Origin: Clostridium sp.
Lineage (GTDB): Bacteria; Bacillota; Clostridia; Clostridiales; Clostridiaceae
Assembly (NCBI GenBank): GCA_018372555.1
Contig: JAHAIU010000059.1
Location: 1-15,150, forward strand
Reading direction: 5' to 3'
Length of the DNA stretch: 15,150 nucleotides
A program made the position numbers and the translations under genes. This document shows, in pieces, positions 1 through 6,752 of the stretch. Each line of letters starts with the position of its first letter. Positions within the stretch are counted from its first letter, which is position 1. The notes under the pieces were generated by a model that was not told where the DNA came from, searched no databases, and saw only the letters and a list, made by a program, of their open reading frames with translations.

Positions 1-186
1 TTTTATTATAATGAGAAACTACAATTCTTATTTAAGATATCTAAGATGGCGTTAAGAATTTTTATTGTTTGAGCAAAGCGAGTTATAAAAATTTAGCCAA
101 CTTAGATAGCTTAAATTTAGAATTGTATTCGAAATTATTTAAAAATCGGAAAGTTAATACATATCATTATGTTATATTCGCATTTT
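1..186 (+). repeat. Long imperfect-palindrome intergenic repeat, left copy
   Basis: This copy matches the reverse complement of 14962-15147 over 186 positions with four substitutions (at 97, 100, 109 and 174) and no gaps. The two copies are therefore inverted repeats about 14.8 kb apart. Most of the unit (about 1-144) is itself an imperfect palindrome. For example, 57-65 pairs perfectly with 85-93, 41-50 pairs with 96-105 with one mismatch, and ACAATTCT (20-27) pairs with AGAATTGT (119-126). The apex is a 19-nt loop at 66-84 containing GAGCAAAGCGAG. A tail of about 40 nt with a small hairpin (ACATA-TCAT-TATGT) points towards the regulator gene. No ORF is present. The window starts inside or at the edge of the unit, so its outer boundary is unknown. 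It could be a MITE-like element or a structured RNA or terminator element. Confidence 0.9.
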
Positions 187-261
187 TAAGCATCTCATGA
201 TATATTAGGTTATGAAGTAAGCTCTTAATTTTTCATTTATTATATAGGAGTGTGTGATTTT

Positions 262-951
262 ATGAGAGAAGTTTATTTAGAAGCTATAAGTAATATGGAA
301 ATATTTAAAAATATAGCTAAATCTTCTATTGAAGATTTAGCTGATATTTGTGAAATAAAGTGCTATCAAAAGGGAAGGCATATTTTTAGAGATAAAGAAG
401 TAATTAAGAAAATATTTATAGTTTACAAGGGTAAGGTAGCTCTATATAAGCTTAATGAATCAGCTCAAAAGAAAATTATATTTATTTTAGGCGAAGAGGA
501 TATAATAAATGCTGTTGTTCTAGATGATTTACCTGCTTCAATTAACTGTGAAGCATTTGATAATGTAGAAATACTTGCATTTGATAAGGAAAAATTTCAA
601 GAGGTTATGGCAAAAGATTTTGAACTTACAAAAATTATAATGTCATCATTAACTATTAAAGTAAGAAGGTTATATAGACAATTAAAGAATTCTACTCCTA
701 TTAAAGTTGAAAAGAGAGTGGCAGCTAAGCTTTGGAAGCTTTCTAAGGATTATGGAGTTAAAATTGAAGATGGTGTTTTGATAGATTTAAAAATTAGTAT
801 AACTTACTTAGCTGATATGTTTGGAGCATCTCGAGAAACAATTTCTAGAGCTTTAAAAATTCTTCAAGACAATGATCTTATTATTATAGATAGGAGAAAA
901 ATAATTGTGAAAGATAGAGATAAGCTGTCTAATTACTTCAAAGGATTATAA
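262..951 (+). CDS. Crp/Fnr-family transcriptional regulator
   Basis: Cytoplasmic dimeric DNA-binding regulator of 229 aa, the usual family length. The N-terminal cyclic-nucleotide-binding-like beta-roll covers about residues 15-115 (for example FIVYKGKVALYKL). A long dimer helix follows at about 118-142. The C-terminal winged helix-turn-helix lies at about 150-216, with ITYLADMFGASRETISRALK at about 180-199. Recognition-helix residues R191, E192 and R196 correspond to the CRP residues that read TGTGA half-sites, and a perfect TGTGA-N6-TCACA palindrome lies 29 bp downstream. The ATG at 262 is preferred because AGGAG (246-250) precedes it by 11 nt; an upstream GTG at 250 would overlap that ribosome binding site. 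Cysteines occur at 30, 34 and 96, but there is no N-terminal FNR-type four-cysteine cluster. The effector is unknown. From context it is probably the local activator of the sulfite-reduction operon, which is inference. Confidence 0.9.
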   Translation: MREVYLEAISNMEIFKNIAKSSIEDLADICEIKCYQKGRHIFRDKEVIKKIFIVYKGKVALYKLNESAQKKIIFILGEEDIINAVVLDDLPASINCEAFDNVEILAFDKEKFQEVMAKDFELTKIIMSSLTIKVRRLYRQLKNSTPIKVEKRVAAKLWKLSKDYGVKIEDGVLIDLKISITYLADMFGASRETISRALKILQDNDLIIIDRRKIIVKDRDKLSNYFKGL

Positions 952-980
952 ATAATTAAATAAAATATATAAAACTTACG

Positions 981-1004
981 AAACTGTGATAATTATCACA
1001 GTTT
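981..1004. promoter_or_regulatory. Perfect Crp-type operator (TGTGA-N6-TCACA), possibly doubling as terminator
   Basis: A 24-bp perfect palindrome contains TGTGATAATTATCACA, an exact match to the CRP-family consensus. Its centre (992.5) lies 41.5 bp upstream of the start predicted from TATAAT at 1022-1027, the spacing of a class II activator site. The same sequence can form a 10-bp hairpin followed by a T-rich run (TTTTTATTTTTG), so it may also terminate the regulator transcript. I saw no other full TGTGA-N6-TCACA site in the intergenic regions of the window. Confidence 0.75.
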
Positions 1005-1021
1005 TTATTTTTGTTTAAGTT

Positions 1022-1027
1022 TATAAT
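1022..1027 (+). promoter_or_regulatory. Candidate -10 box of the channel-asrABC operon
   Basis: An exact TATAAT without a good -35 hexamer at the right distance, as expected for a class II activator-dependent promoter. It would place transcription start near 1034 and leave a ~40-nt leader. A second TATAAT at 1047-1052, inside the following palindrome, is an alternative; it would put the Crp-type site at about -66.5, a less usual phase. Confidence 0.5.
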
Positions 1028-1039
1028 CTATACATAACT

Positions 1040-1057
1040 TTGTTATTATAATAACAA
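1040..1057. promoter_or_regulatory. Perfect palindrome resembling a Rex operator
   Basis: TTGTTATTATAATAACAA is a perfect 18-bp inverted repeat. It matches the Rex-type consensus TTGTTAA-N4-TTAACAA at 12 of the 14 defined positions; the outer six bases of both arms are exact. It lies just after the predicted transcription start and before the ribosome binding site (AGGAGGG at 1062-1068), a position where a bound repressor would block transcription. Rex senses NADH/NAD+ and controls redox metabolism in clostridia. The assignment to Rex is by motif only. Confidence 0.55.
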
Positions 1058-1074
1058 TCTTAGGAGGGAATTAA

Positions 1075-1851
1075 ATGTTTAATGAGGAATTAAATAAGGT
1101 TTCTTTAGCAGCAAAATCAAAATTTCAATTATTAAAAGAAAATAAAATTGGTTATTTTATCAGCTCAATGCTAGCAGGTATCTATGTTGGGTTAGGAATT
1201 ATGCTTATTTTTACTATAGGGGGATTATTAACTTCAGCAAGTTCACCTGCAACTAAAATTGTTATGGGATTGTCATTTGGAGTTGCACTTAGTTTAGTTG
1301 TTTTTGCAGGATCAGAATTATTTACAGGTAATAACTTTGTAATGGCAGTAGGATCATTAAATAAGTCCGTTACCTGGGGTGAAGCTGGTAAGGTATGGAT
1401 AGTAAGCTTTATTGGAAATTTAGTTGGTTCAATACTAGCAGCAACATTATTTTATATGGCAGGACTTGCTACAGGACCAGTTGGGGAGTTTATTGCAAAA
1501 ACTTCAGAAGCTAAAATGTCTATGCCAGCTACAGAGTTATTTTTTAGAGGGATACTATGTAATATGTTAGTTTGTTTAGCTGTATGGTGTACCTTTAGAT
1601 GTAAAGAAGAAAGTTCAAAATTAATAATGATATTCTGGTGCTTATTTGTATTTATAACAGCAGGATTTGAACATAGTGTAGCTAATATGACTTTACTTAC
1701 GATAGGATTACTTTCTCCATTAGGACATGCAGTTAGCGTTTCAGGATATGCCTATAATATTTTAATAGTTTCTTTAGGGAATATGGTAGGGGGGATTTTA
1801 TTTATAGCAGTACCATACTTTATAATTTCAAGAAAGAAAAAAGTAGGATAA
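1075..1851 (+). CDS. FNT-family anion channel, hydrosulfide (HSC/FNT3)-type
   Basis: Integral membrane channel of the formate/nitrite transporter family, 258 aa and normal length. About six membrane helices are visible (roughly 27-52, 60-82, 104-131, 155-176, 183-208, 225-250), and the third and sixth regions contain the family's broken-helix motifs. Key residues are L82-F83-T84 in the ELFTGN motif, K147 in the loop before helix 4, F193, and H200 in AGFEHSVANM. These line up within one residue of the pore residues described for the Clostridium difficile hydrosulfide channel, which is also encoded beside asrABC. The likely role is export of HS- made by AsrABC, with possible permeability to formate or nitrite. 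It is first in the operon, 12 nt before asrA, with AGGAGGG about 6 nt ahead of the ATG. Nitrite or formate transport cannot be excluded from sequence. Confidence 0.9.
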   Translation: MFNEELNKVSLAAKSKFQLLKENKIGYFISSMLAGIYVGLGIMLIFTIGGLLTSASSPATKIVMGLSFGVALSLVVFAGSELFTGNNFVMAVGSLNKSVTWGEAGKVWIVSFIGNLVGSILAATLFYMAGLATGPVGEFIAKTSEAKMSMPATELFFRGILCNMLVCLAVWCTFRCKEESSKLIMIFWCLFVFITAGFEHSVANMTLLTIGLLSPLGHAVSVSGYAYNILIVSLGNMVGGILFIAVPYFIISRKKKVG

Positions 1852-1863
1852 GGGGTGTTTATA

Positions 1864-2871
1864 ATGGGATATAAACTTAAGATAGATGAATTTAATAGTG
1901 GTTTAGAAGAATTATCAAAGAAATATAAGATATATGCACCAAAGGTATTTGAAGGACAAGGGAAGTTTTCGGATACAGATGTAGTTAGATATGGTGAAGT
2001 ATCAAAGATTGAAGAAATTGAATTTAATAAAAAGTCAAATTTTTCTTATAAGGAAGTACTTCTTCCAATAACTCAAACATTATTTTTCTTTACAGAAGAC
2101 AAGATTAAAGAGCCTAATGTAGATGAAAAATCTATATTAATATTTTTAAGAAGTTGTGATATGCATTCATTAAGAAGAATTGATGATATTTATTTAAGAA
2201 ACAAGTTTGAAGATCCATATTACAAAAAGCTTAGAGAAAAGGCTAAGTTTGTACTTATAGGTTGTGAAAAGAGTTTTGAAAATTGTTTCTGCGTAAGTAT
2301 GGGAACTAATAAAACTGATGAATATAATGCATATGTTAAGCAAGAAGGAAATGAAGTTTACCTAGATATTAAAGATGAAGAATTTGAATCATTATTTAAT
2401 AACTTAGATAGAGAACTATTAGAAGTTATTCCAGACTTTGTTCAAGATAATGAAATTAAGGTAAATATACCAAATAATTTAGACTTAAATATAGTAAAGT
2501 CAAAGGTTTGGGATGAATATTCAGAAAGATGTATAGCTTGTGGAAGATGTAATTTTGTATGCCCTACTTGTACTTGCTTCACAATGCAAGATTTATTCTA
2601 CAAGGATAATGGAAAAGTAGGAGAAAGAAGAAGAGTTTGGGCATCTTGTCAAGTTGATGGCTATACAGATATGGCTGGTGGACATAGCTTTAGAAAAGAA
2701 AAAGGTCAAAGAATGAGATTTAAAGTTCTTCATAAGGTTTATGATTATAAAAAGAGGTGGGGATATCATATGTGTGTAGGATGTGGAAGATGTGATGATG
2801 CATGTCCTGAATATATTTCATTCTCCAATTGTGTGAATAGACTAGAGAAAGCTATGGATGAGGTGAAGTAA
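1864..2871 (+). CDS. asrA: Anaerobic sulfite reductase subunit A (ferredoxin-like)
   Basis: Electron-transfer subunit of the cytoplasmic AsrABC complex, which reduces sulfite to sulfide with NADH. The protein is 335 aa. The C-terminal third holds two [4Fe-4S] motifs: C223-x2-C226-x2-C229-x3-C233 (CIACGRCNFVCP) and C304-x2-C307-x2-C310-x3-C314 (CVGCGRCDDACPEY). The N-terminal part resembles the AsrA/HydB-type domain (IFLRSCDMHSLRRID near 93-107, and a CxC pair at 141/143). The ATG at 1864 is chosen because AGGGGTG (1851-1857) precedes it by 6 nt; an in-frame GTG at 1855 lies within that ribosome binding site. asrB begins one base after its stop codon, suggesting translational coupling. Confidence 0.97.
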   Translation: MGYKLKIDEFNSGLEELSKKYKIYAPKVFEGQGKFSDTDVVRYGEVSKIEEIEFNKKSNFSYKEVLLPITQTLFFFTEDKIKEPNVDEKSILIFLRSCDMHSLRRIDDIYLRNKFEDPYYKKLREKAKFVLIGCEKSFENCFCVSMGTNKTDEYNAYVKQEGNEVYLDIKDEEFESLFNNLDRELLEVIPDFVQDNEIKVNIPNNLDLNIVKSKVWDEYSERCIACGRCNFVCPTCTCFTMQDLFYKDNGKVGERRRVWASCQVDGYTDMAGGHSFRKEKGQRMRFKVLHKVYDYKKRWGYHMCVGCGRCDDACPEYISFSNCVNRLEKAMDEVK

Positions 2872-2872
2872 G

Positions 2873-3667
2873 ATGACTAAAAATGAATATATACCATTTA
2901 TTTCAGAAATATTAGAAGTTATTAAGCATACTGAAATTGAATATACATTTAGAATGGAATTTAAAGGTGATGTAAAACCAGGTCAATTCTTTGAAGTATC
3001 ACTTCCTAAGTATGGGGAAGCACCTATATCTGTAAGTGGAATTGGTGAAAATTATGTGGATTTAACAATAAGAAGAGTTGGTAAGGTAACAGATGAAATC
3101 TTTAATAATTATGTTGGAGATAAACTTTTCTTAAGAGGACCTTATGGAAATGGATTTGATATAGAAAATTATAAAAATAAAGAAGTAATAGTAGTTGCTG
3201 GAGGAACAGGGCTTTCTCCAGTTAAGGGAATAGTAGATTACTTCTCACAAAACACTGGAGATTGTAAGAACTTTACTTTAATATCAGGATTTAAATCACC
3301 TGATGATATTCTTTTTAAAGATGATATTAAGGAATGGGAGAAAAATATAAATATTATATTAACAGTTGATGGTGCAAAAGAAGATTATAAAGGCAAAGTA
3401 GGCCTTGTAACTAAATATGTACCAGAGCTTGAAATAGAAGATAAGAAAAGTGTGCAAGTAGTAGTGGTAGGACCACCTATGATGATGAAATTTACAGTTT
3501 TAGAATTTTTAAAACTTGGAATTAAGGAAGAAAATATTTGGATATCACAAGAAAGAAAAATGTGCTGCGGAATAGGGAAATGTGGTCATTGTAAGATAGA
3601 TGATACTTATATATGCCTAGAAGGGCCTGTATTTAATTATTCAAAGGGAAAAGAATTAATAGATTAG
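2873..3667 (+). CDS. asrB: Anaerobic sulfite reductase subunit B (FAD/NAD-binding)
   Basis: Flavin reductase subunit that takes electrons from NAD(P)H and passes them to AsrA/AsrC. The 264-aa protein has the ferredoxin-reductase fold: an FAD-binding barrel at about 8-98 (GPYGNGFD at 89-96), a nucleotide-binding half with VAGGTGLSP at 108-116 and VVGPPMMM near 198-205, and a C-terminal [2Fe-2S] site formed by C232, C237, C240 and C248 (CCGIGKCGHC), as in PyrK-type reductases. Its ribosome binding site (GAGGTG) lies inside the end of asrA. The 12-nt gap to asrC carries an AGGAGG. Confidence 0.97.
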   Translation: MTKNEYIPFISEILEVIKHTEIEYTFRMEFKGDVKPGQFFEVSLPKYGEAPISVSGIGENYVDLTIRRVGKVTDEIFNNYVGDKLFLRGPYGNGFDIENYKNKEVIVVAGGTGLSPVKGIVDYFSQNTGDCKNFTLISGFKSPDDILFKDDIKEWEKNINIILTVDGAKEDYKGKVGLVTKYVPELEIEDKKSVQVVVVGPPMMMKFTVLEFLKLGIKEENIWISQERKMCCGIGKCGHCKIDDTYICLEGPVFNYSKGKELID

Positions 3668-3679
3668 GAGGATACACTT

Positions 3680-4642
3680 ATGGACATAAATACTAAAAAG
3701 CTGAAAAAAAATGCCTTTAGAGTTACTAAGAGAAGAGGAATGACAGCTTCTAGAATAAGAGTTCCAGGTGGATTCTTAAAGGCTGAATATTTAGGAATAA
3801 TTCAAGAAATTGCAAATAAATATGGCGATGGAACAGTGCATTTAACTACTAGGCAAGGCTTTGAAATTCTAGGAATAGATATGGAAGATATAGCAGAGGT
3901 TAATATATTACTTCAACCTATAATAGAAGGACTAGAAATAAATCAAGAAGTTCCAGGAAAGGGATATACAGCAGCAGGGACAAGAAATGTATCAGCTTGT
4001 ATAGGAAATAATGTTTGCCCATTTGCAAATTATAATACTACTAATTTTGCAAGGAAGATAGAAAAGGCTATCTTTCCTAATGACTTGCATTTTAAAATAG
4101 CATTAACAGGATGCCCAAATGACTGTATTAAAGCTAGAATGCATGATTTTGGAATTATAGGAATGACAGAGCCTCAATTTGATAAAGATAAATGCGTATC
4201 TTGTGGGGCTTGCGTTAAGGCTTGTACTAAGAAATCAACAGGAGCTCTTCATCCAGAAAACTATAGACCAGTTAGAGATCATAGTAAATGTATAGGCTGT
4301 GGAGAATGTGTAATTAATTGTCCAACAGGAGCATGGACTAGAAGCAAAGAAAAATATTATAGACTAGCTATTATGGGTAGAACAGGGAAGAAGAATCCAA
4401 GACTAGCTGAAGATTTTATTATATGGGTTGATGAAGAAAGTATAATTAAAATAATTTTAAATACTTATAAATATGTTGAATCATATATAGATAGAAATGC
4501 TCCAGGCGGAAAAGAGCATATTGGATATATAGTAGATAGAACTGGATTTATGGAATTTAAGAAATGGGCTTTAGAAGGAGTAGAACTTTCGGATAAGGCT
4601 ATATTAAAAGATAATATTTACTGGAGTGGAATAAGATACTAA
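3680..4642 (+). CDS. asrC: Anaerobic sulfite reductase subunit C (sirohaem catalytic subunit)
   Basis: Catalytic subunit for six-electron reduction of sulfite to sulfide. The 320-aa protein has the ferredoxin-like half domain at about 5-95 (HLTTRQGFEI), then the sirohaem/[4Fe-4S] ligand pair C107-x5-C113 and C145-x3-C149 (CIGNNVC, GCPNDC). A double ferredoxin insert follows, with C172/C175/C178/C182 and C204/C207/C210/C214. A C-terminal sirohaem-domain remainder closes the chain. All cluster ligands are present, so the enzyme looks functional. Last gene of the operon. The gene needs sirohaem, which the adjoining hem operon can supply. Confidence 0.97.
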   Translation: MDINTKKLKKNAFRVTKRRGMTASRIRVPGGFLKAEYLGIIQEIANKYGDGTVHLTTRQGFEILGIDMEDIAEVNILLQPIIEGLEINQEVPGKGYTAAGTRNVSACIGNNVCPFANYNTTNFARKIEKAIFPNDLHFKIALTGCPNDCIKARMHDFGIIGMTEPQFDKDKCVSCGACVKACTKKSTGALHPENYRPVRDHSKCIGCGECVINCPTGAWTRSKEKYYRLAIMGRTGKKNPRLAEDFIIWVDEESIIKIILNTYKYVESYIDRNAPGGKEHIGYIVDRTGFMEFKKWALEGVELSDKAILKDNIYWSGIRY

Positions 4643-4660
4643 TATAAGTAATTACTTATA
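4643..4660. repeat. Perfect 18-bp palindrome directly after the asrC stop
   Basis: TATAAGTAATTACTTATA is its own reverse complement and starts on the first base after the stop codon. There is no T-run after it, so it is a poor intrinsic terminator. It could help stabilise the asr mRNA 3' end or be an unidentified operator. Confidence 0.5.
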
Positions 4661-4722
4661 AAGTTAATAATAAATAAGTATTAGACAAATACATTGAATA
4701 ATATGTAAAATCTAATAATAGG

Positions 4723-4774
4723 AAGGGAGATTTATCAAGATTTATTATTTTAATAAATATGGTACATCTCCCTT
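4723..4774 (+). other. Compound hairpin in the asrC-hemA intergenic region
   Basis: An outer 9-bp stem, AAGGGAGAT (4723-4731) with ATCTCCCTT (4766-4774), encloses a second perfect 8-bp stem, ATTTATTA (4740-4747) with TAATAAAT (4751-4758), closed by TTT. The G-rich outer stem stands out in this AT-rich region. It may terminate asr transcription, although the downstream T-run is weak, or act as a leader structure of the hem operon. It matches no riboswitch that I recognise. Confidence 0.55.
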
Positions 4775-4852
4775 TAAAATAGCTTTAATAAAAGTGAAAT
4801 GAAATTAATTTTAAATAGGAGTATAATTAAAAGTGGAATATTGCAGTATAAG

Positions 4853-4865
4853 ATTAACGGTTAAT
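4853..4865. promoter_or_regulatory. Dyad and AT-rich promoter region upstream of hemA
   Basis: ATTAAC-G-GTTAAT is a perfect inverted repeat about 45 bp before the hemA start. It is followed by an AT-rich stretch with -10-like sequences (TATATT at 4881-4886); another TATAAT lies at 4822-4827. No convincing -35 was found. The region probably holds the hem operon promoter, but the exact elements are uncertain. Confidence 0.3.
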
Positions 4866-4910
4866 AAGATTAATTAAAATTATATTATAAATTTTATTTT
4901 AGGAGACATT

Positions 4911-6116
4911 ATGATTGTACTTTTAGGGATTAAAAAGAATACTAGCGTAGAAATAAGAGAAAAGTTATCTTTAGCGCCTAAGAAGAGGAAAGAATATCTT
5001 GCAAAGTTAAATAAGTATTTTGAAGAAGTAGTTATTTTAAGTACCTGTAATAGAACAGAGATTTATATTAATAGTAAATTTACTAGCTCAAAGGCTCAGG
5101 AAATGATTTTTAATATATTTAAATGGGATATAGATTTAATGGAAAATTGCTTTTGTTTAGAGGAAGATAAAGTTGTAAGCCATTTAATGGAGGTTGTATG
5201 TGGATTTCATTCCAAGATACTTGGAGAAGATCAAATCTTAGGTCAAATAAAAGAAGCATATAGCATGTCTATGGAATATGGAACTGTCACACAGGAGCTT
5301 CAAAGGTTATTTCAAGAAGCAATTACTTGTGGTAAGAAATTTAGAACAGAAGGAAAACTTTATGAAATTCCAGTATCATCAGCTTCTATAGCAGTAAATA
5401 AGGCTATTAAAAATGATGCAAAAGATATTATGATTATAGGCTATGGTGAAGTTGGTAGCTTAGCTTTAAAATATGCATTATCTAATAATGTAAATTTTAT
5501 AGCATTAGTTGTTAGAAAACCTGAAAATATTAATGATATAAAAGATAGTAGGGTAAAGGTTATGACTTACGATGAAGGAAGAGATATAATAAATAATATG
5601 GATGCAGTTATATCCTGTACCTCAGCTCCTCATTTAATTATTGAAAAGAAACATATTAAAAATGAAGGGAAAAATCTTATAATTTTTGATTTAGCTTTGC
5701 CAAGGGATGTAGAAGAATCTATAGGTACTATAAGTAGAGTAAGGCTATATGACATAGATGAAATAAGTTTTATGGATGATGAAAATAAGGAACTTAGAAA
5801 AGAGAGAATGATTGAGAATAAAAAGATTATAGGTGATTATGTTGAAGAATATGTTACATGGAAGAGCTTAAGAAGAATATCAGGAATAATAAAGGATTTT
5901 AAAGATACGGAAAATAGAGTAATTAAAGAAAGAGAAATTACTTTAAATAATAAATTTAATGATGAAAGACAAATTGAAATTGCTAAAATGCTTATAAAAA
6001 GCACATCAGATTATTATGTAAATAGAGCAATAAAAGTTTTAAAAGAAGAGGAGTTAAAAGGATATGGAGAAGAATGTGCAAGGATATTAGAAAAGATATT
6101 TCTAGAGAAGAGATAA
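4911..6116 (+). CDS. hemA: Glutamyl-tRNA reductase
   Basis: First committed enzyme of the C5 tetrapyrrole pathway; it reduces glutamyl-tRNA(Glu) to glutamate-1-semialdehyde with NADPH. The 401-aa protein shows the catalytic cysteine C46 in ILSTCNRTEIY, the substrate-domain motif GFHSKILGEDQILGQIKEAY (about 93-112), a Rossmann motif MIIGYGEVGSLALKYA (about 174-189), and a C-terminal helical dimerisation domain (about 305-401). AGGAGA precedes the ATG. First gene of the operon. It overlaps the next gene by 43 nt in another frame. Confidence 0.96.
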   Translation: MIVLLGIKKNTSVEIREKLSLAPKKRKEYLAKLNKYFEEVVILSTCNRTEIYINSKFTSSKAQEMIFNIFKWDIDLMENCFCLEEDKVVSHLMEVVCGFHSKILGEDQILGQIKEAYSMSMEYGTVTQELQRLFQEAITCGKKFRTEGKLYEIPVSSASIAVNKAIKNDAKDIMIIGYGEVGSLALKYALSNNVNFIALVVRKPENINDIKDSRVKVMTYDEGRDIINNMDAVISCTSAPHLIIEKKHIKNEGKNLIIFDLALPRDVEESIGTISRVRLYDIDEISFMDDENKELRKERMIENKKIIGDYVEEYVTWKSLRRISGIIKDFKDTENRVIKEREITLNNKFNDERQIEIAKMLIKSTSDYYVNRAIKVLKEEELKGYGEECARILEKIFLEKR

Positions 6117-6742
6117 ACTATACATATTTAGCTATTAATGCTAAGAAGTTAAGAGTTGGAATAGTTGGGGGAGGAAGAGCGGGATTTATTAAGGCTAAAA
6201 GTTTTCTTAGTAAAGGGTGCTATGTTGAAGTTTTAGCATTAAACTTTATAAATGAATTTTATTCTCTAGGCAATATTAATTTAATAAAAGAAGAATATAA
6301 AAGAGCTTTTATTAAAGATAAACATTTAATAATTATTGCAACCAGCCATAAAGATTTAAACAGAAAGATAAAAGAGGAATGTGAAGAAGAGTTTAAATTA
6401 TATATATTTGCAGAAGATTATAGAAAAAGTATGGTAATAACCCCGATTCAAAGAAATTTAAATAATATTACATTTGCCTTAAATACAAAGAGTGGAAACC
6501 CGAAAGGTGCTTTAATGCTATGTGATAAAATTCTTCAAGTAGCTAAAGGATATGATGACTTTATTTTATACTCTTCTTTAATTAGGAAAAATGCAAAGGA
6601 TTTAGAAGAAATTAAAAATGAATTAATTAACTTTGTATGTAATGAAGATTTTAAGTTTATATATGAAAAGGAAAAAGATAAATTAGTTTTAGAAATGTTT
6701 TATGGCAAAGAAGTATTAAAGAAAATATTTAAGGATTTATAG
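6074..6742 (+). CDS. Precorrin-2 dehydrogenase (SirC/CysG N-terminal type)
   Basis: NAD-dependent enzyme that oxidises precorrin-2 to sirohydrochlorin. The 222-aa protein has an N-terminal Rossmann fold with RVGIVGGGRAGFIKAKSFL (about 27-45), the family's IIATSHKDLNRKI equivalent of the CysG AATD segment, and the NTKSGNPKGALMLCDKI segment corresponding to the family's sulfur-insertion-like SGG region. The ATG at 6074 has GGAGAAG just ahead of it, and there is no other in-frame ATG before the Rossmann core. This makes a 43-nt overlap with hemA. The gene is more diverged than its neighbours. It has no obvious chelatase extension, so metal insertion probably falls to the CbiK protein at the end of the operon. 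Confidence 0.85.
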   Translation: MCKDIRKDISREEINYTYLAINAKKLRVGIVGGGRAGFIKAKSFLSKGCYVEVLALNFINEFYSLGNINLIKEEYKRAFIKDKHLIIIATSHKDLNRKIKEECEEEFKLYIFAEDYRKSMVITPIQRNLNNITFALNTKSGNPKGALMLCDKILQVAKGYDDFILYSSLIRKNAKDLEEIKNELINFVCNEDFKFIYEKEKDKLVLEMFYGKEVLKKIFKDL

Positions 6743-6752
6743 GAGATATTTA

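Noticed and set aside
250..261. GTG start four codons upstream for the regulator
   Set aside because: It would place the start inside the AGGAG ribosome binding site that serves the ATG at 262. The same logic rejects GTG 1855 (asrA) and GTG 9114 (hemB).
6074..6742. Frameshifted extension of hemA
   Set aside because: The second ORF has its own ribosome binding site, complete Rossmann motif and normal length for a precorrin-2 dehydrogenase, and hemA itself is full length.
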